From Microbacterium telephonicum (GTDB lineage: Bacteria > Actinomycetota > Actinomycetes > Actinomycetales > Microbacteriaceae), in contig NZ_RCDB01000001.1 in the NCBI RefSeq assembly GCF_003651225.1, forward strand, positions 868,001 to 932,000: a stretch of 64,000 nucleotides of DNA, read 5' to 3'. Positions 16,474 through 24,065 of this stretch are shown piece by piece. The notes beneath the pieces are model-generated. The model searched no databases and was not told where the DNA came from. It saw nothing but the letters and a program-made list of their open reading frames with translations. The first letter of the stretch is position 1. Each line of letters starts with the position of its first letter. The position numbers were made by a program, and so were the translations under genes.

Positions 16474-17808
16474 ATGCGGATGTCCACGCGGCGCGTCATC
16501 GCGCCCATCGCCCTGATCGGCGCAGCCGGGATCGCGCTGGCCGGATGCAGCGGCGGACCGGGGTCGACCGGTGGCGGCGGCGCCAGCGGCGGATCCGACG
16601 ACAACGTCGTCACCGTCTACGGCACGATCGCCGACACCGAGGCCGAACTCCTCGAGCAGTCCTGGAAGGACTGGGAGGACGAGAACGGCATCGACATCCA
16701 GTACGAGTCGTCGAAGGAGTTCGAGGCGCAGATCTCGGTGCGGGCGCAGGGAGGCAACGCGCCCGACCTCGCGATCTTCCCGCAGCCCGGACTCATGGCC
16801 GACATCGCCAACCGCGGCTACCTCAAGCCCGCCCCGGAAGCCGTCCAGAAGAACGTCGAGGAGGGCTGGACCGAGGACTGGGCCAACTACGCGACGGTCG
16901 ACGGCACCCTCTACGGTGCGCCGCTGATGGCCAGCGTCAAGGGATGGATCTGGTACTCGCCGTCGATGTTCGCCGAGAAGGGCTACGAGGTCCCCACCGA
17001 CTGGCAGGGCCTGCTCGACCTCTCCGCGAAGATGCAGGCCGACGCCGGCACTGCTCCGTGGTGCATCGGCTTCGGCTCGGATGCGGCCACCGGCTGGCCG
17101 GGCACCGACTGGATCGAAGACATCGTGCTGCGCCAGTCCGGCACCGAGGTCTACGACCAGTGGGTCGCCAACGAGGTGCCCTTCACCGACCCGGCCATCA
17201 AGAGCGCGTTCGACGAGTTCGGCAAGATCGCCCTCGACCCGGCGATGGTCAACGCCGGCTTCGGTGACGTCGCCTCGATCGTGACCACGCCGTTCGGCGA
17301 CCCGGCCACGGCACTCGTCAACGGCCAGTGCTCGCTGCACCACCAGGCCTCGTTCTACGACGGCTTCATCACGGATGCCGGCGGCGACGTCGCCGAAGAT
17401 GGCGACATCTGGGCCTTCCTCATGCCCCCCTACGAGGCGGGCGGTGAGAGCAGCGGCGACGTCGTCACCGGTGGTGGCGAGATCGTGGCGGCCTTCGACG
17501 ACTCCGAGTCGACGCAGAAGGTGCAGGAGTACCTCTCCAGCGCCGACTGGGCCAACTCCCGCGTCGCCCTCGGCGGCGTCATCAGCGCCAACAAGGGCCT
17601 CGACCCCGAGAACGCGTCGAGCAACATCCTGAAGGAAGCCATCCGCATCCTGCAGGCCGACACCACGACGTTCCGCTTCGACGCCTCCGACCTCATGCCG
17701 GGCGCCGTGGGTGCGGGATCGTTCTTCAAGGGCATGATCGACTGGGTCAACGGCACACCGACCGACACCGTGCTCAGCCAGATCGAAGCCGGCTGGCCTT
17801 CCAGCTGA
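16474..17808 (+). CDS. Sugar ABC transporter lipoprotein binding protein
   Basis: 444 residues with a lipoprotein signal peptide: MRMSTRR, a hydrophobic core, then LAGC as lipobox, and a serine/glycine linker (GGASGGSDDN). The mature fold starts VVTVYGTIADTEAELLEQ. Long aromatic, acidic surfaces (KGWIWYSPSMFAEKGYEVP) fit alpha-glucoside-type (AglE-like) binding proteins. A GAGGAGG site precedes the ATG. It is the first gene of the operon; a strong intercistronic hairpin follows, which would favour its expression over the permeases. Confidence 0.92.
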   Translation: MRMSTRRVIAPIALIGAAGIALAGCSGGPGSTGGGGASGGSDDNVVTVYGTIADTEAELLEQSWKDWEDENGIDIQYESSKEFEAQISVRAQGGNAPDLAIFPQPGLMADIANRGYLKPAPEAVQKNVEEGWTEDWANYATVDGTLYGAPLMASVKGWIWYSPSMFAEKGYEVPTDWQGLLDLSAKMQADAGTAPWCIGFGSDAATGWPGTDWIEDIVLRQSGTEVYDQWVANEVPFTDPAIKSAFDEFGKIALDPAMVNAGFGDVASIVTTPFGDPATALVNGQCSLHHQASFYDGFITDAGGDVAEDGDIWAFLMPPYEAGGESSGDVVTGGGEIVAAFDDSESTQKVQEYLSSADWANSRVALGGVISANKGLDPENASSNILKEAIRILQADTTTFRFDASDLMPGAVGAGSFFKGMIDWVNGTPTDTVLSQIEAGWPSS

Positions 17809-17817
17809 CCTCGTCGT

Positions 17818-17852
17818 GAAGCGGGGCCGTCCGATCCGGACGGCCCCGCTTC
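17818..17852 (+). terminator. Intercistronic hairpin
   Basis: GAAGCGGGGCCGTCC (17818-17832) pairs perfectly with GGACGGCCCCGCTTC (17838-17852). The stem is 15-16 bp, with only a short pyrimidine tail. It probably causes partial termination or 3' protection between binding protein and permeases. Confidence 0.7.
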
Positions 17853-17907
17853 CCCCACTGCGGCCGCGCCGCATCCGAGTCCACCGCAGCACTCGAAAGG
17901 CCCGTGC

Positions 17908-19047
17908 ATGACCATCCAGAGCTTCTTCGTCTGGCTGGCGACCCTCAACCCGTTCCTGGAGATCGTCGTCATCGTCGCTCTCTTCCTCGCGGTCGTCGGC
18001 CTCATCCTCTTCTTCATCGAGATCGCGCCCCGCGAGGGCAAGGTCTACACGTGGATCCGACTCGCGGCCTGCGTCGTCGGGCCCGCGCTCGTGTTCATCG
18101 TGCTGGGTTCGTGGCTCGAGGCGGCCATCGCCGCCGGTGTGCTCGGCCTGCTGTTCTTCTTCCTCGACAAGCGCGCCAAGGGCGGCGCCGGGTCGATGTT
18201 CCAGCTCATCGGGTTCCTCACCCCGGCCCTGGCGCTCCTGCTGATCGGTCTGGTCGTGCCGACGATCCAGACGATCTTCCAGGCGTTCATGAACTCCCGC
18301 GGCACCGAGTTCGTCGGCTTCGACAACTTCGCGTGGATCTTCACGCAGCCCTCCAACGTGCGCGTCATCGTCAACACGATCATCTGGGTGCTCGTGGCCC
18401 CCATCGTCTCGACGATCGCCGGTCTCGCGTACGCCTACTTCATCGACAAGACCCGCGGCGAGAAGTACTACAAGATCCTGGTGTTCATGCCGATGGCGAT
18501 CTCGTTCGTCGGCGCCTCGATCATCTGGCGCTTCATGTACACGGCCCGCCCCGAGGAGGTCGGCCAGATCGGCTTCCTCAACCAGGTGATCGTGTGGTTC
18601 GGCGGCGACCCGTACAACTTCCTCGCCGACGACCCGTGGAACACGCTGTGGCTCATCGTCGTGTTCATCTGGATCCAGACCGGTTTCGCGATGGTCGTGC
18701 TGTCGGCGGCGATCAAGGGCGTGCCGACCGAGCAGCTCGAGGCCGCGGAGCTCGACGGGACCAACGCGTGGCAGCGGTTCATGAACGTCGTCGTCCCCGG
18801 TATCCGCCCCGCACTCATCGTCGTGCTCACGACGATCTCGATCGGATCGCTCAAGGTGTTCGACATCGTGCGCACGATGACCGCCGGTGCGAACAACTCG
18901 TCGGTTCTCGCCAACGAGATGTACACGCAGTTCCGCAGCTTCGAGGCGGGGCGCTCGGCGGCGTTCGCCCTGATCCTGTTCGTGCTGGTCATGCCGATCG
19001 TCATCTACAACGCCGTGCAGCTGAAGAAGCAGAGGGAGGTCCGCTGA
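17908..19047 (+). CDS. Sugar ABC permease with N-terminal extension, AglF type
   Basis: 379 residues, about 70 longer than the MalF-like permease upstream. The extra N-terminus supplies three hydrophobic segments (IVVIVALFLAVVGLILFF and two more) before the standard six-segment core beginning near residue 100. The EAA loop is LEAAELDGTNAWQRFMNVV. This extended form is characteristic of the alpha-glucoside AglF/GtsB branch. An AAAGG site precedes the ATG. The stop overlaps the next start by one base. No ATPase gene is in the operon. Confidence 0.9.
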   Translation: MTIQSFFVWLATLNPFLEIVVIVALFLAVVGLILFFIEIAPREGKVYTWIRLAACVVGPALVFIVLGSWLEAAIAAGVLGLLFFFLDKRAKGGAGSMFQLIGFLTPALALLLIGLVVPTIQTIFQAFMNSRGTEFVGFDNFAWIFTQPSNVRVIVNTIIWVLVAPIVSTIAGLAYAYFIDKTRGEKYYKILVFMPMAISFVGASIIWRFMYTARPEEVGQIGFLNQVIVWFGGDPYNFLADDPWNTLWLIVVFIWIQTGFAMVVLSAAIKGVPTEQLEAAELDGTNAWQRFMNVVVPGIRPALIVVLTTISIGSLKVFDIVRTMTAGANNSSVLANEMYTQFRSFEAGRSAAFALILFVLVMPIVIYNAVQLKKQREVR

Positions 19048-20003
19048 TGACCGTCGCACCCGCAGCACTCGCCGTCGACGACCAGTCGGCCCGCCGCAGC
19101 AAGCGCGGCGAGAAGAAGATGATGGCGAACACGAAGAAGCGCCTCACCTCGCGGTGGGCCACCGCCGCCGCCCTCGTCATCGCCGCCGTCTGGACCGTGC
19201 CGACCTTCGGTCTGTTCCTCACGTCGTTCCGCCCGCCGGACCTGATCAACACCACGGGCTGGTGGACGATCTTCCAGAACTGGGGCTTCACGCTCGACAA
19301 CTACGCGACGGCCCTGCAGACCGGCAACAGCCAGCTCGACATGGCGGGCGCCTTCATCAACTCGATCACCATCACGATCCCGGCCGTCGTGCTGCCGATC
19401 TCGGTCGCGCTGCTGGCCGCCTACGCGTTCGCCTGGATCGACTTCAAGGGCAAGAACATACTCTTCATCGGGGTGTTCGCGCTGCAGATCGTTCCGATCC
19501 AGATGGCGCTCATCCCACTGCTGCAGCTGTTTTCGCAGGGGACGATCTTCGGCTTCCCCGTCGTCGAGCCGTTCGGTTCGGCGGGGTACGCGCAGGTGTG
19601 GATCGCGCACACGATCTTCGGCCTGCCGCTGGTGATCTACCTGCTGCACAACTTCGTCTCCGAGATCCCCGCCGACGTCATCGAGGCGGCGCGGGTGGAC
19701 GGCGCGGGCCATGGTCAGATCTTCTTCCGGATCATCCTGCCGCTGACCGCCCCGGCGATCGCCTCGGTCGCGATCTTCCAGTTCCTGTGGGTGTGGAACG
19801 ACCTGCTCGTCGCGCTCATCTTCGCCGACGGCAACGTCGCGCCGATCACGAAGCTGCTCGCCGAGATGACGGGAAGCCGAGGCCAGGACTGGTACCTGCT
19901 CACCGCCGGAGCGTTCATCGCGCTCATCGTGCCGCTGATCGTGTTCCTGTCGCTGCAGCGCTTCTTCGTCCGAGGCCTGCTGGCGGGATCGACGAAGGGG
20001 TGA
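19047..20003 (+). CDS. Sugar ABC permease, AglG type
   Basis: 318 residues. A 30-residue basic N-terminus (RSKRGEKKMMANTKKRL) precedes six membrane segments. The EAA loop reads IEAARVDGAGHGQIFFRIIL, and the C-terminus ends RFFVRGLLAGSTKG, as in AglG/MalG permeases. It pairs with the preceding extended permease. AGGGAGG lies before the start, inside the end of the upstream gene, giving translational coupling. Confidence 0.91.
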   Translation: MTVAPAALAVDDQSARRSKRGEKKMMANTKKRLTSRWATAAALVIAAVWTVPTFGLFLTSFRPPDLINTTGWWTIFQNWGFTLDNYATALQTGNSQLDMAGAFINSITITIPAVVLPISVALLAAYAFAWIDFKGKNILFIGVFALQIVPIQMALIPLLQLFSQGTIFGFPVVEPFGSAGYAQVWIAHTIFGLPLVIYLLHNFVSEIPADVIEAARVDGAGHGQIFFRIILPLTAPAIASVAIFQFLWVWNDLLVALIFADGNVAPITKLLAEMTGSRGQDWYLLTAGAFIALIVPLIVFLSLQRFFVRGLLAGSTKG

Positions 20004-20030
20004 CCCGCGCGGGCTGACCGACGATGCCGG

Positions 20031-20061
20031 CGGCGGGTGGGGTGTGACGCCCCGCCCGCCG
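20031..20061 (+). terminator. Terminator-like hairpin after second ABC operon
   Basis: CGGCGGGTGGGG (20031-20042) pairs with CCCCGCCCGCCG (20050-20061) with one T-G wobble across a 7-base loop. No T-run follows. Confidence 0.55.
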
Positions 20062-20085
20062 TCGCCGTGCCCCTAGTCTGAGCGC

Positions 20086-20244
20086 ATGGAGCAGACGGAT
20101 GCCGCCCCGTCGGCGCAGACCGACCCCGATACGGGTCTGACCTCGGCGGAGGTCGCCGAGCGCGTCGCGGCCGGCGAGGTCGGCGCCTATCGCGGCGACA
20201 CGAGCGGCGAACCGGTCTTCCGGCCCGTCCACCACGTCGGCTGA
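20086..20244 (+). CDS. Small hypothetical protein, 52 aa
   Basis: A short frame with ATG at 20086 and TGA at 20242-20244. The centre, GLTSAEVAERVAAGEVG, closely resembles the N-terminal segment of P-type cation ATPases, where the last residue is usually asparagine, but the protein then diverges (YRGDTSGEPVFRP) and stops. It could be a remnant of an ATPase gene or a genuine small protein that reuses the motif. Codon third positions are GC-rich as in neighbours, which supports coding. No ribosome-binding site is convincing. Confidence 0.5.
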   Translation: MEQTDAAPSAQTDPDTGLTSAEVAERVAAGEVGAYRGDTSGEPVFRPVHHVG

Positions 20245-20252
20245 CCGCATCC

Positions 20253-20328
20253 GCGTCGAGACCCGCTCTGCGCGCCGAGACCCGCGTCCACAACGGCGGT
20301 CTCGACGCGCGGGGCGGGGTCTCGACGA
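20253..20328. repeat. Paired inverted motifs (GTCGAGACC family)
   Basis: Two forward copies of a GAGACCCGC-containing motif (20253 and 20272) are followed by two inverted copies (GGTCTCGACGC at 20299, GGGTCTCGACG at 20318). First-to-first and second-to-second spans are about 56-57 bp. The element fills the gap between convergent genes. Confidence 0.65.
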
Positions 20329-20341
20329 CTCGACGCGCGGG

Positions 20342-21019
20342 TCAGGGGGTGCAGGAGAGCTGCGTCTGCAGCGAGCGCATGAGGTCGATCTCGGCGGACT
20401 GGGTCGCGATGACGCCGCTTGCCACGGCCAGGGCGCGCGGCTCGGAGCCGAGGTCGAGTAGCGCCTGCGCCATCGGGATCGCGCCCTCGTGGTGGCGGAT
20501 CATGAGACCGAGGAACAGGCAGTCGCCGGGCGTCCCGGTCGTGCTCGCGAGTTCGGCGAGCTCGGCCGACGACGCCATGCCCATCTCGGTCATCAGCTCG
20601 TCCTCGGACGGCGTCGTCCCGGCGCCGCCATGGGCATGCTCGGTTCCGCTCATCCACGACATCAGCGGGCCACCGGCCTGCGGCAGCCCCCACTTCACGA
20701 GCCAGTCGTAGAACTCGCCCTTCTGGGCGGACTGGGTCGTGGCGATGTCGTAGGCGAGCACCCGGATGCGGGGGTCGTCGGTCGTGCGGTACACCTGCAT
20801 CGCCATCTCGACCGCCTGCGCGTGGTGCACCTGCATGTCGCGGGCGAACCCGGCCTCCGCCGACGTGCTGAGCGGGGTCGCGGGGGTCTGCGCGAACGTC
20901 GAGAACCGGCCGATCGCGAACGCGACCCCCACCACCCCGACGGCCACCAGCAGCACCGCCCACCACGGGGGCAGTGCGCGGCCACGGGGCTGCGCGGGGG
21001 CCTCGTCCGCGGCGGTCAC
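20342..21019 (-). CDS. DUF305 domain membrane-anchored protein
   Basis: 225 residues. One N-terminal membrane anchor (PWWAVLLVAVGVVGVAFAIG), then a ferritin-like DUF305 domain facing outside. Two histidine-rich family motifs are clear: MQVHHAQAVEMA and MIRHHEGAIPMAQ. DUF305 proteins often accompany copper or other metal-stress genes, and the histidine pairs would suit metal binding, though this is not proven. Its start overlaps the stop of the DUF3105 gene by 4 bases, so the two are made together. Confidence 0.88.
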   Translation of the reverse strand: MTAADEAPAQPRGRALPPWWAVLLVAVGVVGVAFAIGRFSTFAQTPATPLSTSAEAGFARDMQVHHAQAVEMAMQVYRTTDDPRIRVLAYDIATTQSAQKGEFYDWLVKWGLPQAGGPLMSWMSGTEHAHGGAGTTPSEDELMTEMGMASSAELAELASTTGTPGDCLFLGLMIRHHEGAIPMAQALLDLGSEPRALAVASGVIATQSAEIDLMRSLQTQLSCTP

Positions 21020-21726
21020 GACTGCTTGCCGGGCCCGTCGATCGCGCCGCTGCAGGTCGCGTTCGGCTCGGGCACGTTCTGGCTGCGCCAGTATTCCTCG
21101 AAGAACTCGGGGATGCGGGTGTCGGAGGCGTCGTCGAGCTGCAGCTGCGCGTTCCAGCCGCTCAGCACGATCGGGCTCGGCAGGCCCTCGTAGGGCGAGA
21201 GGACGACGTACGAGCTCGGCAGATGCGTCTTCAGCTCGGCGAGCTCATCGGCGGAGACGGCATCCGCGTCGTACGTGACCCAGATCGCGCCGTGCTCGAG
21301 GGAGTGGACGGCGTTCTCGTTCGTCTGCGGCTGGTCATACACGCCGCAGTTGAGCCAGTACTGGTTGTGCGGGCCGCCCGCGGGCGGGGTCTGGGCGTAG
21401 TCGACGGTGCCCTCGACGTGGGTCGTCTCGTTCGTGAACGTCTCGACCCCCTCGATCTCGGCTCCCGTGCTGTTCTGCGCCGTGTAACTCGCCGCGCGCG
21501 GCGTCAGCACGATCGAGGCGACCACGAGGCCGATGACGACGATCGCGGCGGTGGAGCCGACGATCCACCACATGAGCTTGCCGCGGCGGCGCTTGGCGAG
21601 CTGGCGTTGGTACTCGGCGAGCTTCTCCTGCTTCTGACGCTCGCGCTGCTGCTTGACGGTGAGGGTGATCTCGGCCTGCGTCGCGGGATTCCCGCTCGTG
21701 CGCTTGCCGGGGGAAGTCGGGGTCAT
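21016..21726 (-). CDS. DUF3105 membrane-anchored protein
   Basis: 236 residues. A highly charged cytoplasmic N-terminus (KQQRERQKQEKLAEYQRQL) precedes a single membrane segment (VVIGLVVASIVL), then the extracytoplasmic DUF3105 domain with GGPHNQYWLNCGVY and the HSLEHGAIWVTY core. Two cysteines (in LNCGVY and NATCSG) may pair. The function of DUF3105 is unknown; it commonly sits beside DUF305, as here, which suggests a shared envelope role. Confidence 0.88.
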   Translation of the reverse strand: MTPTSPGKRTSGNPATQAEITLTVKQQRERQKQEKLAEYQRQLAKRRRGKLMWWIVGSTAAIVVIGLVVASIVLTPRAASYTAQNSTGAEIEGVETFTNETTHVEGTVDYAQTPPAGGPHNQYWLNCGVYDQPQTNENAVHSLEHGAIWVTYDADAVSADELAELKTHLPSSYVVLSPYEGLPSPIVLSGWNAQLQLDDASDTRIPEFFEEYWRSQNVPEPNATCSGAIDGPGKQS

Positions 21727-21909
21727 GGTGAGTGATCTCGGCTCTCGGTGCGGGCCGCGTGAAGGGATGCGGCCTTTCCAGGGTAGGTGCGCGCATGCAT
21801 CTGAATGGGTCCGCCGGCTGGGAGGACGCTATGATCTTGGTGGCCCTCGAATCGTTTCGGGCCCCTCTCGCCGGCTCTCTCGGCACCCTCCCCACCACGT
21901 CTGGACATC

Positions 21910-23235
21910 GTGCGCGACACTGCCTCCATCCGTCTTCCCGACACTTCCCGCACCGCCACGGGCGCCATCCGCACCCTCGGTGGGAACCCGGCCACAGCGC
22001 CGATCGTGCTGCACCCGGGCGACGCGATCCCCGCCCGCCGGCGCGTGCTGTACATCATCCTGCTCGGCGCGCTCACGGCGCTCGGACCGTTCACGATCGA
22101 CCTGTACCTGCCCGCGTTCCCGCTGCTGCAGGAGGACTTCCAGACCACCGCCGCCGCGATCCAGCTGACCCTCACGGGCACGATGATCGGCTTCGCCCTC
22201 GGGCAGCTGATCGTCGGCCCGCTCAGCGACAAGGTCGGCCGTCGCGTGCCGCTGCTGGCGGTCACGGCGCTGCACGTCGCCGCGAGCATCGGCGCGGCCC
22301 TCGCCCCCGACCTGCTGCTGCTGAGCATCGCCCGCGTGCTCATGGGCATCGGTGCCGCGGCCGGTGGCGTCGTGGCGATGGCGATCGTCCGCGACCTCTT
22401 CGGCGGACGTCGCCTCGTCGTCATGCTCAGCCGGCTGGCGCTCGTGTCGGGCGTCGCCCCCGTGCTCGCCCCGCTCGTCGGCTCGGCGCTGCTTGTGGTC
22501 ATGCCGTGGCGCGGCATCTTCGTCGTGCTCGCCGTCTACGGCGCGGTCATGCTCGTCTCGGCGATCGTGTTCGTGCCCGAGACGCTGCCGCGCGAGCGCC
22601 GGCAGGAGAAGGGCACCACGACGGTGCTGCAGCGCTACAAGAACGTGCTGTCGGACCGTGTCTTCATCGGTGTGCTCATCATCGGGGGCATGACGTTCTC
22701 GGGATTGTTCTCGTACCTGTCGAGCTCGTCGTTCCTGTTCCAGGAGTCGTACGGGTTCAGCGCGCAGGAGTACGGCGTGCTGTTCGCGGTCAACTCGCTC
22801 GGCGTCGTGCTCGGCGTGCAGACCGCCTCGCGGCTGGCCGCACGTTTCGGTCCGCAGTGGGTCATGGCGTTCTCGACCGCGACGCTCGTCGTCGCGGCCA
22901 CCGCGATCGTCGTCACCGACCAGCTGGGACTGGGCCTGTGGGGCACGATCGTGCCGCTGTTCGTGTTCATCACGGCGTGCGGGTTCACGTTCCCGTGCGT
23001 GCAGGTGCTCGCCCTCGACCGTCACGGCAAGGCGGCCGGCACGGCGGCCTCCCTCATCGGCGCGTGCAACTTCGGCGTCGCCGGCATCGTCAACCCCGTC
23101 GTCGGCTGGGTCTCGCAGGAATCCGGCATCACGGCGACCACGATGGCCGCCGTCATGGCCGGCTGCGCGGTGATCGCGGTGCTGTCCCTGTGGTTCGTCG
23201 TGCGCCCGCGCACGGTGGAGCGCCTCGCCCCGTGA
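21910..23235 (+). CDS. Bcr/CflA-type MFS multidrug exporter
   Basis: 441 residues, about twelve membrane segments. The family markers are GPFTIDLYLPAFP in helix 1 and the MFS loop motif GPLSDKVGRRVPL between helices 2 and 3; GIGAAAGGVVAMAIVRDLF follows in helix 4. Bcr/CflA proteins are drug/proton antiporters of the inner membrane; the real substrate is unknown. Start is a GTG at 21910 without a clear ribosome-binding site, so the first 35 residues are uncertain. A possible -10 (TATGAT, 21830-21835) lies upstream. Confidence 0.9.
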   Translation: MRDTASIRLPDTSRTATGAIRTLGGNPATAPIVLHPGDAIPARRRVLYIILLGALTALGPFTIDLYLPAFPLLQEDFQTTAAAIQLTLTGTMIGFALGQLIVGPLSDKVGRRVPLLAVTALHVAASIGAALAPDLLLLSIARVLMGIGAAAGGVVAMAIVRDLFGGRRLVVMLSRLALVSGVAPVLAPLVGSALLVVMPWRGIFVVLAVYGAVMLVSAIVFVPETLPRERRQEKGTTTVLQRYKNVLSDRVFIGVLIIGGMTFSGLFSYLSSSSFLFQESYGFSAQEYGVLFAVNSLGVVLGVQTASRLAARFGPQWVMAFSTATLVVAATAIVVTDQLGLGLWGTIVPLFVFITACGFTFPCVQVLALDRHGKAAGTAASLIGACNFGVAGIVNPVVGWVSQESGITATTMAAVMAGCAVIAVLSLWFVVRPRTVERLAP

Positions 23236-23316
23236 TCGCTCCCGGAGCCGCGCGGTACGGATGCGGTGGACTGTTGCGCTCCCGCGGCGTCGGGGCGGAT
23301 CGGGCAGAATGACCGG

Positions 23317-23991
23317 ATGACGTCCGCCCCGCGCCACACCGACCTCGAAGTCACCGTCGCGCTGCGGTGGGCCGTGGTCGGCGCGGTGCTGCTTCTCGTG
23401 GGCGTCGTGCTGGGCGTCGTGCTCGAGGCGGGCGACACCGACCTGCTCGACGCCGACCAGGTGTGGAACACGTTCGTCGGCTCGTTCGCCCCCGGTCTGC
23501 TGCCGCTGTCGATGGTCATGAACGTCGTGGGCGCGGGGGTGATCGCGACCTACCTCGTGCCGCTCGGCGGGGCGCTGCTGCTCGTGCTCGTACGACGTCC
23601 GTGGGGTGCGCTGTACTTCCTCACCGCGACCGCGGTCAGCGCCGGCACGGTGCAGGTGCTCAAGGCGATCTTCGGGCGGGTACGGCCGGAGGAGATGCTC
23701 GTCATCTCGGACCACGGGTCGTTCCCGTCGGGGCACACCGCCAACGCGGCCACTCTCGCGGTCGTGGCCGTCATCGTGTTCCCGCGCCTGTGGGTGGCGA
23801 TCGTCGGCTTCGGCTGGGTCTTGCTCATGGGGTTCAGCCGCACGCAGGTGCACGCCCACTGGTTGACCGACACCGTCGGCGGCGCGATCATCGGCGCGGG
23901 CGTCGCACTTCTCGTCGCCGCCGCCTACGGTCTCCCGCTGCAACGCGAGTGGACGCGCCCGCTGGGGTTCGCGGCAGCATCCGCGAGATGA
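23317..23991 (+). CDS. PAP2-family membrane phosphatase
   Basis: 224 residues with five or six membrane segments. The three catalytic signatures of the type 2 phosphatidic acid phosphatase superfamily are present: KAIFGRVRP, PSGHTAN and SRTQVHAHWLTD, giving the active-site lysine/arginine, first histidine, and second arginine/histidine/aspartate. It probably dephosphorylates a lipid phosphate such as undecaprenyl diphosphate or phosphatidate. The ATG at 23317 is preferred over an upstream frame that starts within the preceding gene's 3' flank. It is a single gene behind the MFS exporter. Confidence 0.88.
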   Translation: MTSAPRHTDLEVTVALRWAVVGAVLLLVGVVLGVVLEAGDTDLLDADQVWNTFVGSFAPGLLPLSMVMNVVGAGVIATYLVPLGGALLLVLVRRPWGALYFLTATAVSAGTVQVLKAIFGRVRPEEMLVISDHGSFPSGHTANAATLAVVAVIVFPRLWVAIVGFGWVLLMGFSRTQVHAHWLTDTVGGAIIGAGVALLVAAAYGLPLQREWTRPLGFAAASAR

Positions 23992-24065
23992 CGCAGAACG
24001 CTGCCGGGATGCCGTCCGGGCAGCATCTCGTGTGATCTCGGCGACGGCTGGCTAGGCTGACGCGC

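Noticed and set aside
16456-19068. 870-residue antisense frame
   Set aside because: Shadow of the binding-protein and permease genes; sequence is acidic/arginine repeats with no conserved motif.
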